Assembly (NCBI GenBank): GCA_035532115.1
Contig: DATKRO010000078.1
Coordinates: 1-8,194 of the forward strand
DNA length: 8,194 bases
Origin: Acaudatibacter sp035532115
GTDB taxonomy: Bacteria; Pseudomonadota; Alphaproteobacteria; Caulobacterales; Caulobacteraceae
Direction: 5' to 3'
Shown here: one piece after another, positions 6,631 through 8,194 of the stretch
Numbering within the stretch: position 1 is the first letter of the stretch
Layout: every line of letters begins with the position of its first letter
The notes under the pieces: generated by a model
What the model was told of the DNA's origin: nothing
The model's database searches: none
Seen by the model: only the letters and a program-made list of their open reading frames with translations
Program-made: the position numbers and the translations under genes

Positions 6631-6984
6631 ATGGCCCGCCCGAGCGACATCAGGAACGACGAATTGCGCGGGATGTTGGAGACCGCGTTTTCCGCCATGC
6701 GCGTGGGGCGTGGCATCGACGCGGTGCACGCCTGCGCGGACGCCTATCTGCGCTATGTGCAGGTGTTTCCGGAAGCGATGAAGGAGACCATCCCCATGCG
6801 CGGACGGGAGATTTCGCGGCTGCTGCGCTGGCCGGCCCTCGGCGCCAATATGAAGCCGGACTCGATCGCCGTCGGCGCGCCTGAGATCGAGTTCCTGCGC
6901 GAGCGGTTTTCGGTGTCCGAGGCCATGACCTATTATCAGTTCGTCCTCGATGAGATCCTCGAACGGGAGGGCCGCTCGCTTTGA
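6631..6984 (+). CDS. Small helical protein of unknown function
   Basis: This 117-residue protein belongs to no family I recognise. It is predicted largely alpha-helical and soluble, with charged amphipathic stretches such as RNDELRGMLETAFSAMR and AMTYYQFVLDEILERE. It has a single Cys, in AVHACADAYLRY, and no evident metal-binding or catalytic motif. GAGG at 6616-6619 lies upstream of ATG 6631. It begins 13 bases after the LLM stop, and its own stop TGA (6982-6984) overlaps the TTG start of the next frame, so it is almost certainly cotranscribed with the LLM gene. That context suggests a small partner or accessory subunit of the LLM enzyme, but this is inference only. Confidence 0.72.
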   Translation: MARPSDIRNDELRGMLETAFSAMRVGRGIDAVHACADAYLRYVQVFPEAMKETIPMRGREISRLLRWPALGANMKPDSIAVGAPEIEFLRERFSVSEAMTYYQFVLDEILEREGRSL

Positions 6985-7050
6985 CCGTCATGTATTTCCG
7001 GAGCGGCGTGCTGATCTTCGACGCGCGGACGCCGCTGGACGGCCAGGGCC
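6981..7050 (+). pseudogene. N-terminal stub of an amidohydrolase-like gene
   Basis: TTG 6981 overlaps the preceding stop as TTGA, with GGGAGGG (6964-6970) about ten bases upstream, a layout typical of translational coupling. An ATG at 6990 is the alternative start. The frame reads TVMYFRSGVLIFDARTPLDG, which resembles the first beta strands of metal-dependent amidohydrolases (patterns like NGxIFDG). After about residue 23 the similarity ends. The frame then runs on as low-complexity Arg/Pro/Gln sequence to a stop at 7257-7259. The metal-binding HxH motif and the whole barrel are missing. If functional once, it would have been a hydrolase in the LLM operon. The family call rests on a short match and is uncertain. 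Confidence 0.42.
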
Positions 7051-7313
7051 GAGTACACCGCCCGACAGCACCACAAGCGCGAGCCGCGGAACGTCGCCAC
7101 CCCCCGACGGGGAGGCGGCGGCATGCCAAGCAGGCCATGGGTCGTGGTGAACCAAACCGAGGCCGCGACCCAGCCGAGACAAAGCAGGCCCGCCAGCCGC
7201 CAGCGGTCTACCCCGTGGCCCAGCAGCAGCTTGGAGAGCGGCGTTGGGTCGCCGAATAGCGCCGCCTGCCCCGGTGCCTTGGGTGCGCTGAGCCAAGAGA
7301 GGGAAGCCTTCAT
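7051..7313 (-). pseudogene. Possible remnant of a small membrane protein
   Basis: On the reverse strand, ATG at 7313-7311 opens MKASLSWLSAPKAPGQAAL. This is followed by a hydrophobic stretch, LAGLLCLGWVAASVWFTTTH, that could be one membrane helix. The frame degenerates after a Pro-rich run that coincides with the hairpin at 7095-7117. A second hydrophobic stretch, LALVVLSGGVLG, then appears in another frame near 7050-7090. The pattern fits a frameshifted or truncated membrane protein. No good ribosome-binding site and no recognised family support it. It could be a chance open frame in GC-rich DNA. Confidence 0.2.
7095..7117. repeat. GC-rich hairpin
   Basis: CGCCACCCC (7095-7103) pairs with GGGGAGGCG (7109-7117) with one A-A mismatch and a five-base loop. 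It lies about 45 bases after the point where the amidohydrolase-like frame breaks off. No T-run follows. It could be a remnant of a REP-like element at the rearrangement joint or a weak terminator for the operon upstream. Confidence 0.35.
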
Positions 7314-7640
7314 GATCGGGCGCTCTCGCAACAGCGTTCGCTTCGAGCCGGGGATGTCCCGGGCTGATTTGAACCGATGGCGCGCGTGAATTGCTCGCAC
7401 CGCACGTGAAGTGCGAAGCCATAGATGTTTGCTTCGGTGATGTTCTCCTGTGTTGCGTCGGTTCGCAGTCGCCGGCAGCAAGCTCGTCCACCTGCTCGTC
7501 CCCGTCTAGCCGATCGTCTCGTTTCGGCCCGCCCCGGTTGCGCCAACCTGGTCGACCGACGAGAGCAATAGACGGACCTAGCCATGGTCGACGCCTGGAT
7601 GGTGATCCAGAACCAGGTCCAGTTTGATGTTTCGGCGTAG
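7314..7640. other. Non-coding or decayed stretch
   Basis: I see no supportable gene here. Short open frames exist on both strands but are low in complexity and resemble no family. A small hairpin, CGCAC-gtgaa-GTGCG, lies near 7402-7416. The stretch separates the broken amidohydrolase from the SDR promoter region. Confidence 0.4.
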
Positions 7641-7651
7641 GGGCAGATATG

Positions 7652-7666
7652 TATTATCGTTGATAA
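7652..7666 (+). promoter_or_regulatory. Palindromic operator overlapping a -10-like box upstream of the SDR
   Basis: TATTAT (7652-7657) matches five of six -10 positions. TTATC-GTT-GATAA (7654-7666) is a perfect five-base inverted repeat that overlaps it. The site lies about 40 bases before the SDR start in an AT-rich island, which suits a dimeric repressor of TetR or MarR type. No good -35 hexamer is visible at the right distance. Confidence 0.35.
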
Positions 7667-7702
7667 GTCTCGTCGTCAGAGCCGAGTCAGGGAGATGGGA
7701 AC

Positions 7703-8194
7703 GTGGTGGATCGCCTGAAGGGCCGGGTCGCGGTGATCACCGGAGCCTGCTCGGGCATAGGTCTGGGCGCGGTGGAGCTTTTTGTCTCGGAGGGCGCCAA
7801 GGTGCTCGCTGCGGATATCCAGGATGAAAAGGGCAAGGCGCTGGCCGAGCGGTTCCACGGCCAGGTGGTCTATCAGCACTGCAACGTGATGGAGCAGGCC
7901 GACATCGCCGGCGCCATGCAGGCCGCGGTGGACGCCTTCGGACGCCTCGACATCCTGTTCAACAACGCCGGCGCCGGCGGCTCGATGAACACGATCGCCG
8001 AGATGACCGGCGACGCATGGGACTTCAGCCAGAACCTGCTGCTGCGCTCGGTTGCGCTGGGCATCCGCTACGCCATCCCGCACATGAAAGCCGTTGGCGG
8101 CGGCTCGATCATCAACACCGCGTCCATCGCCGGGACCCAGGCCGGCGCGGGCCCGATCGCCTATTCGGTGGCCAAGGCCGCGGTGATCCACCTC
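7703..8194 (+). CDS. Short-chain dehydrogenase/reductase, 3' end outside window
   Basis: The first 164 residues of a classical SDR, normally about 250-280 long, are present. It is an NAD(P)-dependent alcohol/ketone oxidoreductase. TGACSGIG (13-20) is the cofactor-binding loop. Asp38 at the end of the second strand (VLAADIQ) favours NAD over NADP. NNAG is at 87-90. The catalytic tetrad is Asn111, Ser141, Tyr154 and Lys158, the last two in YSVAK. The usual Asp of the DV motif is Asn in HCNVMEQ. The start is GTG 7703, eight bases after AGGGAG; GTG 7706 is an equally coded alternative. It has its own leader with a palindromic operator, so it is probably transcribed independently of the LLM operon. 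The substrate cannot be told; the neighbouring oxidative enzymes suggest a catabolic alcohol or ketone. The C-terminal substrate loop is outside the window. Confidence 0.9.
   Translation, partial: MVDRLKGRVAVITGACSGIGLGAVELFVSEGAKVLAADIQDEKGKALAERFHGQVVYQHCNVMEQADIAGAMQAAVDAFGRLDILFNNAGAGGSMNTIAEMTGDAWDFSQNLLLRSVALGIRYAIPHMKAVGGGSIINTASIAGTQAGAGPIAYSVAKAAVIHL

Noticed and set aside
7391..7627. Forward 78-codon frame before the SDR
   Set aside because: It is Ser/Arg/Pro-rich, has no ribosome-binding site or family resemblance, and lies in a decayed stretch.
1..8194. CRISPR array, tRNA or rRNA
   Set aside because: I saw no regularly spaced direct repeats, no cloverleaf with a CCA end or T-loop motif, and no rRNA-like stretch.

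Overview
The window is GC-rich alphaproteobacterial DNA. The GH24 lysozyme-like gene with a C-terminal membrane hairpin, the REP-like hairpin repeats and the isovaleryl-CoA dehydrogenase together suggest Caulobacterales, possibly Phenylobacterium or Caulobacter. This placement is an inference from remembered family resemblance, not from a search.

Layout, left to right. Positions 1-368 hold a long nested inverted repeat (1-135) and a short leader with two compact palindromes. At 369-1412 (+) is a membrane-anchored GH24 lysozyme-like protein. At 1473-2642 (+) is isovaleryl-CoA dehydrogenase of leucine breakdown. Immediately after its stop comes a fragment of an Rhs/YD-repeat protein (about 2673-3171) that lacks a start and loses its conserved end. 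About 3340-3945 (-) is a decayed flavin-dependent (Baeyer-Villiger type) monooxygenase with a frameshift and an internal deletion. At 4153-5190 (+) is an unrecognised protein whose Glu/His pattern looks like a ferritin-like di-iron protein. At 5205-5317 is a second REP-like hairpin cluster. At 5370-6617 (+) is a luciferase-like (LLM) flavin-dependent oxidoreductase, followed 13 bases later by a small helical protein of unknown function (6631-6984). The start of an amidohydrolase-like gene overlaps that gene's stop but breaks off near 7050. About 7050-7640 is decayed or non-coding. At 7703-8194 (+) is the N-terminal part of a short-chain dehydrogenase/reductase, cut by the window end.

Interpretation. 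The left third looks like ordinary chromosome. From 2643 onward the DNA is accessory: a truncated Rhs core, a broken monooxygenase and a truncated amidohydrolase lie between intact oxidoreductase genes. BVMO, LLM monooxygenase, SDR and amidohydrolase are enzyme types often found together in catabolic clusters for cyclic or terpenoid-like substrates, so the region may be an eroding catabolic island inserted just downstream of ivd. The substrate cannot be read from the sequence. The best candidate for something undescribed is the intact trio of putative di-iron protein, LLM oxidoreductase and 117-aa helical protein.
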